Of a stretch of 5,860 nucleotides of DNA, positions 1 to 5,860 are shown piece after piece. This DNA is from Allomeiothermus sp035760705. GTDB taxonomy: Bacteria > Deinococcota > Deinococci > Deinococcales > Thermaceae. Below the pieces are notes generated by a model. It saw only the letters and a program-made list of their open reading frames with translations, ran no database searches and had not been told where the DNA came from. A program made the position numbers and the translations under genes. Each line of letters opens with the position of its first letter. The stretch's first letter is position 1. The stretch is from NCBI GenBank assembly GCA_035760705.1, contig DASTSL010000002.1, positions 1 to 5,860 on the forward strand. Direction: 5' to 3'.

Positions 1-189
1 GCCCACCACCTCGGCCACTACCTTGGCCCCGGCCACAAAGGGCGCACCCACCACCACTTGCTCACCGCCGAGCATCAGCGCGTCGAACTCCACGGTAGTA
101 CCGGGCTCGGCCTCGAGCTTCTCCACCCGGAGCTTGACCCCGGCTTCGGCGCGGTATTGTTTCCCACCCGTCTTGATGATCGCGAACAT
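1..189 (-). CDS. rplU: 50S ribosomal protein L21 (3' end outside window)
   Basis: Ribosomal protein L21 is a primary binder of 23S rRNA in the large ribosomal subunit. The reverse strand from the ATG at 189 translates to 63 residues that stay open to the window edge. They begin MFAIIKTGGKQYRAEAGVKL, with the family signature FAIIKTGGKQYR at residues 2-13. A beta-rich stretch follows, with FDALMLGG (about residues 35-42) and VVVGAPFV (46-53), as in other L21 proteins. The family is about 100 residues long, so roughly 40 are missing on the left. A G-rich Shine-Dalgarno-like run (GGGGGA, plus positions 195-200) precedes the start by a few bases. It has its own promoter and leader (see 299-327 and 261-286), so it is probably the first gene of an L21-L27 operon. 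The identification is firm; the end of the gene cannot be seen. Confidence 0.96.
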   Translation of the reverse strand, partial: MFAIIKTGGKQYRAEAGVKLRVEKLEAEPGTTVEFDALMLGGEQVVVGAPFVAGAKVVAEVVG

Positions 190-260
190 GAAAATCCCCC
201 GTCACGGATTCGTCTTTTGCGGTTATGGGGCGAGCGAGCCCGACACACCTCGACGAATTT

Positions 261-286
261 CGGCCTCAGGGCTTCCCACAAGGCCG
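261..286 (-). promoter_or_regulatory. Stem-loop at the start of the rplU leader
   Basis: CGGCCT at 261-266 pairs with AGGCCG at 281-286, giving six perfect base pairs. Inside the 14-base loop, GGG (269-271) can pair with CCC (275-277) for a second short stem. If transcription starts near 292, as the promoter at 299-327 predicts, this hairpin sits about six bases into a leader of roughly 100 bases. It could stabilise the 5' end or act as an autoregulatory site, since L21 leaders with structured regulatory RNA are known in Firmicutes. I do not see a match to that specific Firmicutes fold. The pairing is directly visible; the role is inferred. Confidence 0.4.
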
Positions 287-298
287 TGCCAACTGCCG

Positions 299-327
299 AG
301 TATAGCCGGACTTGGACCGAACTGCAA
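299..327 (-). promoter_or_regulatory. Sigma70-type promoter of rplU
   Basis: On the minus strand a -35 box TTGCAG (plus 322-327) is followed by a 17-base spacer and the -10 box TATACT (plus 299-304). The -10 matches five of six consensus bases; the -35 matches the first three (TTG). The optimal spacing and the position about 110 bases ahead of the rplU start support it. Transcription would begin near 292. A promoter is expected here because the gene to the right belongs to an unrelated metabolic operon. Confidence 0.65.
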
Positions 328-370
328 GTATAAAACCCGGGTAGTGGCGCGCCCGTGGAATTATTTCGTC

Positions 371-403
371 ATCCTGAGCGGAGTGTTGGGCTGGCGCTAG
401 GAT
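371..403. repeat. Degenerate inverted repeat resembling a dispersed intergenic element
   Basis: ATCCTGAGCG at 371-380 pairs with CGCTAGGAT at 395-403, forming nine base pairs with one bulged G. The left flank reads CGTCATCCTGAGCG. That resembles a family of short dispersed palindromes (GTCATCCTGAGCG...AAGGATC type) that I recall from intergenic DNA of several bacterial phyla. Here the loop is longer than I would expect for that element, so this may be a decayed copy. No T run follows on either strand, so it is a poor intrinsic terminator. Only one copy is visible in the window. Confidence 0.4.
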
Positions 404-492
404 CGCTCACCCACGTCACCTGTTCAGCACTCGGGCATCAGCTCTCATGAATCCGGAGGTGTCCGTGCGGTGGAATCCCCCAAGCGCTCCGT

Positions 493-1359
493 CTAGTCGC
501 GGCGCCAGGGCCGGATGTGCTCGGGTGGACGGTAGGGTCGCAGGGCCCGAAGCGGCAGGCTTTGGGCCTTGGCCCAGGCTTCCCAGTCGGCGGCACTGCG
601 GGTCATCAAGGTCTGCTGGATTTCGCGGTAGAGCGGATTTTCCGGGCGCGTTGGGCTGAAAGCCCCGCCCCGCCAGTCTTCCCGGTTCAACGCCCAGCAA
701 AACCGCTCCCACAGGTGGGGCTCGAGCGCGGCCAGCGCCACTTGCCCCTCCTGGGCCGCGTATACCGCGTAACAGACCGCGCCGCCGTCCAGGTGGGGGA
801 TCTGTGGGTAGGCCAGCGCGTTGGCCGTTTCGGCCAGGTAGACCTCGTAGAACCCGCCGCCCTCGAGCATCCCCTGTTGGGCGGCCAGCACCGCCCAGAA
901 CGCGCCGCTCACGTCGGCGATCTGGAGGTGCTTCCAGGCCCCCTCCCAACGCCCCAGCAACCCGGCCCCGGCCAGATAGACCAGGTCGTGGCCGGGGGTG
1001 TCCTCCTCCCGGTAACCGGCCAGCCGTACGTAGGTGAGCCGGGGGTTCGCCGCGCGGAGCACCTCCGGCCCCACCCCCAACCGCTCCATGACGCCGGGGC
1101 GGTTGGTCTCGAGCAAGGCCCCGGCTTCTTTGGCCAGAGCCTCGAGTTCGGCCACTCCCTGCCGGGTTTTCAGGTCCAGCGTATGCACCTCCTTGCCCCG
1201 GTTGAGCCAGGCGTAGGCCTCGGGGGCCAACTGCCGGGTCAGGTCGCCTTGGGGGGGCTCCAGGCGGAGCACCGAATAGCCCATCTCGGCCAGCATTCGG
1301 GCCGCCAGCGGGCCCGGCAGGAGCCGGGTCAGATCGAGGATCAGCGGCAGGCGGTTCAC
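493..1359 (-). CDS. Short CaiB/BaiF-family protein, alpha-methylacyl-CoA racemase-like
   Basis: The 288-residue product belongs to the family III CoA-transferase / alpha-methylacyl-CoA racemase fold. The N-terminal CoA-binding part reads DLTRLLPGPLAARMLAEMGY (residues 9-28), followed by LRLEPPQGD (31-39), NRGK (53-56), LDLK (61-64) and NRPGV (86-90). GHDLVYLAG (123-131) places a His at 124 and Asp at 125. ADVSGAFW (148-155) supplies Asp149, and LEPHLW (212-217) supplies Glu213. These match the His126, Asp156 and Glu241 positions I recall for the mycobacterial racemase. The His favours racemase over CoA transferase, where only the Asp nucleophile is essential. The protein is about 70-90 residues shorter than usual, lacking much of the C-terminal part and some of the middle. 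It starts with GTG only four bases after the preceding gene's stop, as the last gene of the operon. The substrate is not determined by the sequence. Confidence 0.85.
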   Translation of the reverse strand: MNRLPLILDLTRLLPGPLAARMLAEMGYSVLRLEPPQGDLTRQLAPEAYAWLNRGKEVHTLDLKTRQGVAELEALAKEAGALLETNRPGVMERLGVGPEVLRAANPRLTYVRLAGYREEDTPGHDLVYLAGAGLLGRWEGAWKHLQIADVSGAFWAVLAAQQGMLEGGGFYEVYLAETANALAYPQIPHLDGGAVCYAVYAAQEGQVALAALEPHLWERFCWALNREDWRGGAFSPTRPENPLYREIQQTLMTRSAADWEAWAKAQSLPLRALRPYRPPEHIRPWRRD

Positions 1360-1363
1360 CGGC

Positions 1364-2107
1364 CTAGCGCGGTGCCATGCGCAGCGCCCCGTCCAGCCGG
1401 ATCACCTCGCCGTTCAGCATGGGGTTCGCCAGGATGGCCTCGACGAGCCGGGCGTACTCCTCGGGGCGGCCCAGCCGCGAAGGGAACGGGACCTGCTGGC
1501 CCAGCGAGGCCCGGGCCGCCTCGGGCAGCCCGGCCAGCATCGGCGTGTCGAAGAGGCCGGGAGCGATGGTGACGACCCGGATGCCATGCGCGGCCAGCTC
1601 GCGGGCGATGGGCAAGGTCATAGCCGCCACCCCGCCCTTGGAGGCCGAGTAGGCGGCCTGGCCGATCTGCCCCTCGAAGGCCGCCACGCTGGCGGTGTTG
1701 ACGATCACCCCGCGCTCGCCCTCGAGGTTGGGGGGGTTCTCCTTCATGGCCTGGGCCGCTAGCCGCAGGGCGTTGAAGGTGCCCAGCAGGTTGACCCGCA
1801 GTACCCGCTCGAAACGGGCCAGGTCGTGGGGGCCTTCCCGGCCCAGCACCTTCTCGGCCACCCCGATCCCGGCGCAGTTGACCAACAGGCCCAACGGGGC
1901 GGCCTCGAGCGCCGCCTGCACCGCTTTCTGCATCGAGGCGGCCTCGGTCACGTCGGTCTTTAGGAAGCGGACCCCGGGTATCGCCTCGGTGGCCTTGAGG
2001 TCGGCGGCGACCACCTCGGCGCCGAGTTCGGCCAGCTTCTGCGCGGTGGCCCGGCCCAGCCCGGAGCCCCCCCCGGTGACGATAGCGCTCATCCCTCGGA
2101 TCTGCAT
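1364..2107 (-). CDS. SDR 3-hydroxyacyl-CoA dehydrogenase, HSD17B10-like
   Basis: This 247-residue short-chain dehydrogenase should oxidise 3-hydroxyacyl-CoA (or 2-methyl-3-hydroxybutyryl-CoA) to the 3-keto form using NAD. The Rossmann motif TGGGSGLG is at residues 11-18. Asp36 after the second strand favours NAD over NADP. NCAG is at 77-80, Asn106 lies in VNLLGTFN, and the catalytic set is Ser140, Tyr153 and Lys157 (YSASK). The second half strongly resembles mammalian type 10 hydroxyacyl-CoA dehydrogenase: GQAAYSASKGG, IAPGLFDTPM (181-190), QVPFPSRLGRPEEYA (205-219) and LNGEVIRLDGALRM (231-244). A strong Shine-Dalgarno, AAGGAGG, overlaps the TAA stop of the thiolase gene and sits five bases before the ATG. 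Translation is therefore probably coupled. It is a free-standing enzyme rather than part of a FadB-type fusion. The fold and NAD preference are secure; substrate chain length or branching is inferred. Confidence 0.93.
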   Translation of the reverse strand: MQIRGMSAIVTGGGSGLGRATAQKLAELGAEVVAADLKATEAIPGVRFLKTDVTEAASMQKAVQAALEAAPLGLLVNCAGIGVAEKVLGREGPHDLARFERVLRVNLLGTFNALRLAAQAMKENPPNLEGERGVIVNTASVAAFEGQIGQAAYSASKGGVAAMTLPIARELAAHGIRVVTIAPGLFDTPMLAGLPEAARASLGQQVPFPSRLGRPEEYARLVEAILANPMLNGEVIRLDGALRMAPR

Positions 2108-2116
2108 GATTCCTCC

Positions 2117-3271
2117 TTACAGCCGCTCGATCACGGTCGCGGTGGCCATCCCGTGGCCGATGCACATCACCTGGAGGCCGAACTGGCCATCAGCGGCCTC
2201 GAGGTGGTGCAGCAACTTGGTGAGCAGCACCGCTCCGGTGGCCCCTAGGGGGTGCCCGTGGGCGATGGCCCCGCCGTTGGGGTTGACCTTCGCCATATCC
2301 GGCCTGAACTCGCGGGCCCAGGCCAGCACCACGCTGGCGAATGCCTCGTTGATCTCGATGGCGTCGAGGTCGCCCAGGCTGAGCCCGGCCCGCTCGAGCG
2401 CCCTGTGGGTCGCGGGGACCACCTCCCAAAGCTGCAAGGTGGGGTCCCCAGCCACCACCACCCGGGCCCGAAAACGCGCCCGTGGGCGGAACCCTTCAGC
2501 CACCGCGGTCTGTCGGTCGGCGACGAGCACCGCCGCGGCCCCGTCGGAGATCTGCGAGGCGTTGGCGGCGGTGACGAGCCCGCCCTCGCGGAAGGCCGGG
2601 GGCAGGCTCAGCATCCGCTCGAGGCTGGCGTCGGGGCGGACCCCTTCGTCGAAGTCCAGGGTGAAGGGTCGGCCTTCTTTGTCCAGACCCTCGAGCGGGG
2701 CGATCTCGCGGCGGTGGCGCCCCTGTTCGCGGGCTTTGGCCGCGCGGCGGTGGCTCTCCAGGCTGAACTCGTCCAGCTCCTGCCGGGTGAGGCCGTACTT
2801 GCCGGCCAGCCGCTCGGCGCTCTCGCCCTGGTGGACGATCTCGTACTTGGCGTGCAGGGCGGGGTTGAGCTTCTCGAACCCCCCGCCCAGCGAGGCGAAC
2901 ATCGGCACTCGGGTCATGTGCTCCACCCCCCCGCCGATGGCGTAACGCATGTCCCCGGCGGCCACCGCCTGGGCCGCGAAGTGCACCGCTTGCTGACCGG
3001 AGCCGCACATCCGGTCCAGGGTGGTGGCGGGCACGCTCTGGGGGAGGCGGGAGAGCAGCACCCCCAGCCGCCCCAGGTTGGCCCCCTGCTCGAGGGCCTG
3101 GGTCACACAGCCGGTGACCACGTCCTCGACCTTTTCCGGCGCGAGGCCGCTGCGGGCCAACAGCGCGTTCAGCGCGTGGGCATAGACGGCGTCCGGGCGC
3201 ACCTCGCGCAAGGCCCCGTTCCGCTTGCCGATCGGCGTGCGTACCGCCTCGAGGATCACTGGTTCTGTCAT
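2117..3271 (-). CDS. Thiolase (acetyl-CoA acyltransferase)
   Basis: The 384-residue product has normal thiolase length and cleaves 3-ketoacyl-CoA with free CoA, the last step of beta-oxidation (biosynthetic condensation is possible in reverse). It opens with VILEAVRTPIGKRNGAL, typical of the family. The nucleophilic Cys89 is in DRMCGSGQQAV (86-96). QISDGAAAVLV is at 240-250, NEAFA at 308-312 and GGAIAHGHPLGATG at 333-346, with catalytic His340. The acid/base Cys370 is in CIGHGMATA (370-378). The last motif has His373 where many thiolases have a Gly in a GGG run; I regard this as a subfamily trait. The ATG start is set by GGAGG seven bases upstream, which lies inside the end of the dehydrogenase gene, leaving only a three-base gap. 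The gene is operon member two of four. The overall class is firm; chain-length preference is unknown. Confidence 0.95.
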   Translation of the reverse strand: MTEPVILEAVRTPIGKRNGALREVRPDAVYAHALNALLARSGLAPEKVEDVVTGCVTQALEQGANLGRLGVLLSRLPQSVPATTLDRMCGSGQQAVHFAAQAVAAGDMRYAIGGGVEHMTRVPMFASLGGGFEKLNPALHAKYEIVHQGESAERLAGKYGLTRQELDEFSLESHRRAAKAREQGRHRREIAPLEGLDKEGRPFTLDFDEGVRPDASLERMLSLPPAFREGGLVTAANASQISDGAAAVLVADRQTAVAEGFRPRARFRARVVVAGDPTLQLWEVVPATHRALERAGLSLGDLDAIEINEAFASVVLAWAREFRPDMAKVNPNGGAIAHGHPLGATGAVLLTKLLHHLEAADGQFGLQVMCIGHGMATATVIERL

Positions 3272-3274
3272 CCC

Positions 3275-4408
<1,134 letters not shown>

Positions 4409-4435
4409 CGAAGACTCCTGGAAGTTGGCGACGAG

Positions 4436-4473
4436 CGCCCTCAGTCTATCGCAGGGCGTCTTCCGGCGAGCAA
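4436..4473 (-). promoter_or_regulatory. Candidate operon promoter with overlapping inverted repeat
   Basis: In the gap ahead of the acyl-CoA dehydrogenase gene, the minus strand has TTGCTC (plus 4468-4473), a 17-base spacer and GATAGA (plus 4445-4450). An alternative -10 is TAGACT (4443-4448) with 19-base spacing. Both are weak matches. Around the -10 lies an inverted repeat, CGCCCT (4436-4441) and AGGGCG (4453-4458), with an 11-base spacer. Such an arrangement would suit repression by a dimeric regulator such as a TetR-type fatty acid or phenylacetate repressor, but I recognise no specific operator consensus. No T run follows the repeat, so it is unlikely to terminate the upstream yihY-like gene. 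Confidence 0.3.
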
Positions 4474-4519
4474 CCCCGAGCTTCCCCGGATAAAGGGTCT
4501 TCTTACCTTTCGGGAACGA

Positions 4520-5413
4520 CTATGGCCCTGCCGGGGGTCCGCCGGGCGCGGGTTCCGGTTGAGGAGCCTTGGCCCTCGAGCCCCGCTGGTGGGCGTAGAC
4601 CTGAGTGAATTCGGCCCCCAACAGGATGATCTGGGCCGAGTAGTAAATCCACAGGAGCAGGATCACCAAGGCTCCCGCAGCCCCGAAGGTGCTGGCGGTG
4701 GCGCTATGTCCCAAGTACTGACCGATGAGGAACTTGCCCAGGTTGAACAGCAAGGCCGTGACGATAGCCCCGATCCACACATCCCGCCAGGTCACCGGGA
4801 CGTCGGGGACATATTTGTAGAGCAGGGCGAAAACCAGGGTGATCACCAGGAAGGAGAAGAAAAAGCTCACCAGCTGCCACAAGAACTTGGAGCCGGGGGC
4901 ACCGGCAAAAGCCCAGGTTCCCAGGGCGCTTAGGGCGGCGCTGGCGATTAGCGAGACCAGGACTAAAAAGCCGAGCCCCAGCACCATACCCAAAGCCGCC
5001 AGCCGAGCCCGGACCAAGGCGCTGACCCCTCCCCGCTGCCGAGGCTGGGCGTCCCAAACCGTGTTGAGGGCCTGCTGAAGCTGGAGGAACACCCCGCTGG
5101 CCCCCAGCACCAGGGTCAGCACCCCCACCAGCCCGGCCCACCACCCCGAGCCGTGGCGGCTGGCCCCCTCGAGCATGCTGGCGATCAGCTCACGACCCTG
5201 CTGGCCCACCAGCCCGCCGAGTTCGGCCAGAATGCGCTCCTGGGCTTGGGCTCGGTCGAAGACCAGCCCGGCCACGGCGATCGCGATCAGGAGCAAAGGG
5301 GCCAGGGAGAACACCGTGTAGTAGGCCAGCGAGGAGGCCAGCACCGGCACCTTGTCCTCCTGCCACTCGCGGAAGGTCTGGCGCAGAATCGTCCACATAG
5401 GGTCCAGCCCCAT
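4520..5413 (-). CDS. YihY/BrkB-family inner-membrane protein
   Basis: The 297-residue product is an integral membrane protein of the YihY/UPF0761 (BrkB) family, once mis-assigned as ribonuclease BN. Its molecular function is unsettled; some members are proposed transporters. I count six hydrophobic segments at about residues 28-52, 92-111, 136-165, 177-199, 211-231 and 244-267. Family hallmarks are LASSLAYYTVFSLAPLLL (25-42), LNTVW (116-120), LYKYVPD (198-204), WIGAIVTALLFNLGKFLIGQ (213-232) and STFGAAGALVILLLWIYYSA (241-260). The last 20 residues form a Pro/Ala/Gly-rich cytoplasmic tail. The start is uncertain: neither the ATG at 5413 nor the one at 5398 (residue 6) has a convincing Shine-Dalgarno, and residue 6 fits the family N-terminus equally well. 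The gene stands alone on the same strand as the operon, 111 bases ahead of it, with no visible functional link. Confidence 0.93.
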   Translation of the reverse strand: MGLDPMWTILRQTFREWQEDKVPVLASSLAYYTVFSLAPLLLIAIAVAGLVFDRAQAQERILAELGGLVGQQGRELIASMLEGASRHGSGWWAGLVGVLTLVLGASGVFLQLQQALNTVWDAQPRQRGGVSALVRARLAALGMVLGLGFLVLVSLIASAALSALGTWAFAGAPGSKFLWQLVSFFFSFLVITLVFALLYKYVPDVPVTWRDVWIGAIVTALLFNLGKFLIGQYLGHSATASTFGAAGALVILLLWIYYSAQIILLGAEFTQVYAHQRGSRAKAPQPEPAPGGPPAGP

Positions 5414-5465
5414 CTTGGGGTGGGTTGAGTTTGGCTCGCGTTAGGTCAGCCACAGAATTCCCGTT

Positions 5466-5534
5466 GGCCTCGGCTCGAGGGAGATACGTCCTCGAGCCGA
5501 GGCCAGTAGCAAAGCTACCGTGCGCGTTCCGCAC
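5466..5534. other. Three adjacent hairpins upstream of the yihY-like gene
   Basis: The first hairpin has perfect 15-base arms, GGCCTCGGCTCGAGG (5466-5480) and CCTCGAGCCGAGGCC (5490-5504), around a nine-base loop. One base later comes GTAGC-AAA-GCTAC (5506-5518). One base after that comes GTGCG-CGTTC-CGCAC (5520-5534). On neither strand is the large stem followed by a T run, so intrinsic termination is not supported. In the minus orientation the cluster ends 52 bases before the yihY-like start, so it may form its leader RNA. It could also be a small structured RNA, a protein-binding site or a mobile palindrome. The pairing is directly visible; the role is unknown. Confidence 0.5.
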
Positions 5535-5727
5535 CACCAACAGCGCGTGCATTTGTTCCATCACCCACTTTTGCCGGCGGCTTTCTTGCAGACGGACTTG
5601 CCCATCGCCAGGTCGTGGCCGATGACCCCCGCCGAAACCCCAGCTTTTAGGCCTTGTAGATGCCCCCTGCCCTCACCGCGCTTCCCTCGTTTAGACGATC
5701 TAATGGGCGTGCGACCTCCCCGACATA
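5535..5727. other. Gene-free stretch between the hairpin cluster and the tRNA terminator
   Basis: I find no supported gene, RNA or strong promoter in these bases. A short minus-strand frame ending at 5561 reads GVSAGVIGHDLAMGKSVCKK near its end and might be a relic of a lost protein, but I cannot assign it. Its upstream part runs through the tRNA and its terminator, so it cannot be an intact gene. A weak promoter-like pair, TTGGTG and TAGCTT with a 17-base spacer, reads leftward into the hairpin cluster, but both boxes match only three consensus bases. Confidence 0.4.
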
Positions 5728-5728
5728 C

Positions 5729-5782
5729 AAAAACCCATCCGGGAGCCGATTCGCGTACAGATTGCAGGGGGCTCCCGGATGG
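5729..5782 (-). terminator. Rho-independent terminator of the tRNA-Ile gene
   Basis: Perfect 13-base arms, CCATCCGGGAGCC (5735-5747) and GGCTCCCGGATGG (5770-5782), enclose a 22-base loop. On the minus strand the stem is followed by G and five T residues (plus 5729-5733). It starts nine bases after the tRNA CCA end, as expected for a terminator of that transcript. On the plus strand the stem is followed by ATTTTCT, so it could also stop transcription coming the other way. The loop is longer than usual, but the stem is strong and GC-rich. Confidence 0.88.
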
Positions 5783-5791
5783 ATTTTCTCT

Positions 5792-5860
5792 TGGTGGGCG
5801 ATCCCGGACTCGAACCGGGGACCTCACGCTTATCAGGCGTGTGCTCTAACCAGCTGAGCT
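5792..5860 (-). tRNA. trnI: tRNA-Ile(GAU), first eight bases outside window
   Basis: The reverse strand shows every arm except the 5' side of the acceptor stem. The D arm is GCTC/GAGC. The anticodon stem CACGC/GCGTG carries the loop CTGATAA with anticodon GAT (plus 5832-5834), decoding AUC and AUU. The variable loop is AGGTC. The T arm is CCCGG/CCGGG with loop TTCGAGT. The 3' acceptor strand ATCGCCC is followed by discriminator A and an encoded CCA (plus 5792-5794). The visible part starts at tRNA position 9, so the missing bases should begin GGGCGAT. No rRNA gene is visible downstream, so if it belongs to an rRNA operon the rRNA must lie to the right, and the terminator shows this is the transcript's end. 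Confidence 0.96.

Larger units (their letters stand above)
190..492. other. Intergenic region between the acyl-CoA operon and rplU
   Basis: This 303-base stretch holds no gene that I can support. From right to left it contains the end of the acyl-CoA operon transcript, a degenerate inverted repeat at 371-403, the rplU promoter at 299-327 and the rplU 5' leader with a hairpin at 261-286. I looked for an intrinsic terminator after the stop codon at 493-495 and found no stem followed by a T run on the minus strand. The operon may therefore end by another mechanism or read through into rplU. The open frames crossing this region on the plus strand have no recognisable protein features. Confidence 0.6.

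Noticed and set aside
23..400. 125-residue plus-strand frame at the left edge
   Set aside because: It overlaps rplU in antisense and the rplU promoter, and its sequence has no recognisable feature.
517..1572. 351-residue open frame on the plus strand
   Set aside because: It lies antisense to the CaiB/BaiF-like gene and the end of the SDR gene; its composition is low-complexity and it has no family motif.
1695..2945. 416-residue Ser/Arg-rich open frame on the plus strand
   Set aside because: It is antisense to the SDR and thiolase genes, both of which have complete catalytic motifs; its composition is that of an out-of-frame translation.
5466..5504. 15-bp hairpin as an intrinsic terminator
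   Set aside because: No T run follows the stem on either strand, and the tRNA transcript already has a terminator further upstream.
5561..5827. 88-residue minus-strand frame overlapping the tRNA
   Set aside because: It starts inside the tRNA-Ile gene and runs through the terminator. Only its last 30 or so residues look protein-like, so at best it contains a relic.
5660..5857. Plus-strand frames ending in IPDSNRGPHAYQACALTS or SRTRTGDLTLIRRVL
   Set aside because: These are translations of the antisense strand of the tRNA gene, a well-known source of spurious proteins in databases.
5729..5860. tRNA-Ile as an integration site for a mobile element
   Set aside because: No duplicated tRNA 3' end, integrase or mobility gene is visible in the window.

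Overview
This window looks like chromosomal DNA from a thermophile of the Deinococcota, most likely Meiothermus or Thermus. The evidence is the high G+C content (about two thirds by eye), very tight gene packing, a ribosomal protein L21 start that closely resembles the Thermus protein as I remember it, and heavy use of the hexamer CTCGAG. The genus is an inference from these traits. Every gene I can support lies on the minus strand, so the window is read from right to left.

Right edge (5414-5860): a tRNA-Ile with anticodon GAU, complete except for its first eight bases, is followed by a strong intrinsic terminator. About 200 bases without a recognisable gene come next, then three hairpins spaced one base apart (5466-5534). 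A YihY/BrkB-family inner-membrane protein (4520-5413) follows.

Centre (493-4408): a four-gene acyl-CoA catabolic operon, with intergenic gaps of only 3, 9 and 4 bases. In order of transcription it encodes an MCAD-like acyl-CoA dehydrogenase, a thiolase, an SDR dehydrogenase closely resembling HSD17B10 (type 10 hydroxyacyl-CoA dehydrogenase), and a short protein of the CaiB/BaiF (family III CoA-transferase / alpha-methylacyl-CoA racemase) fold. Together they cover the first oxidation, the second oxidation and the thiolytic cleavage of beta-oxidation. The enoyl-CoA hydratase is not in the window. The racemase-like and HSD10-like partners suggest 2-methyl-branched acyl-CoA substrates, such as isoleucine or anteiso fatty acid breakdown, but that is inference. 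A possible promoter with an overlapping inverted repeat lies upstream at 4436-4473.

Left edge (1-492): a 303-base intergenic region holds a degenerate inverted repeat, a good sigma70-type promoter and a leader hairpin. It leads into the start of rplU (ribosomal protein L21), which runs off the left edge. The rpmA and obg genes would normally follow outside the window.

I see no CRISPR array, insertion sequence, prophage or clearly new system. The long plus-strand open frames are antisense shadows of the operon. The most interesting items are the hairpin cluster, the CTCGAG bias at Leu-Glu pairs and the branched-chain reading of the operon.
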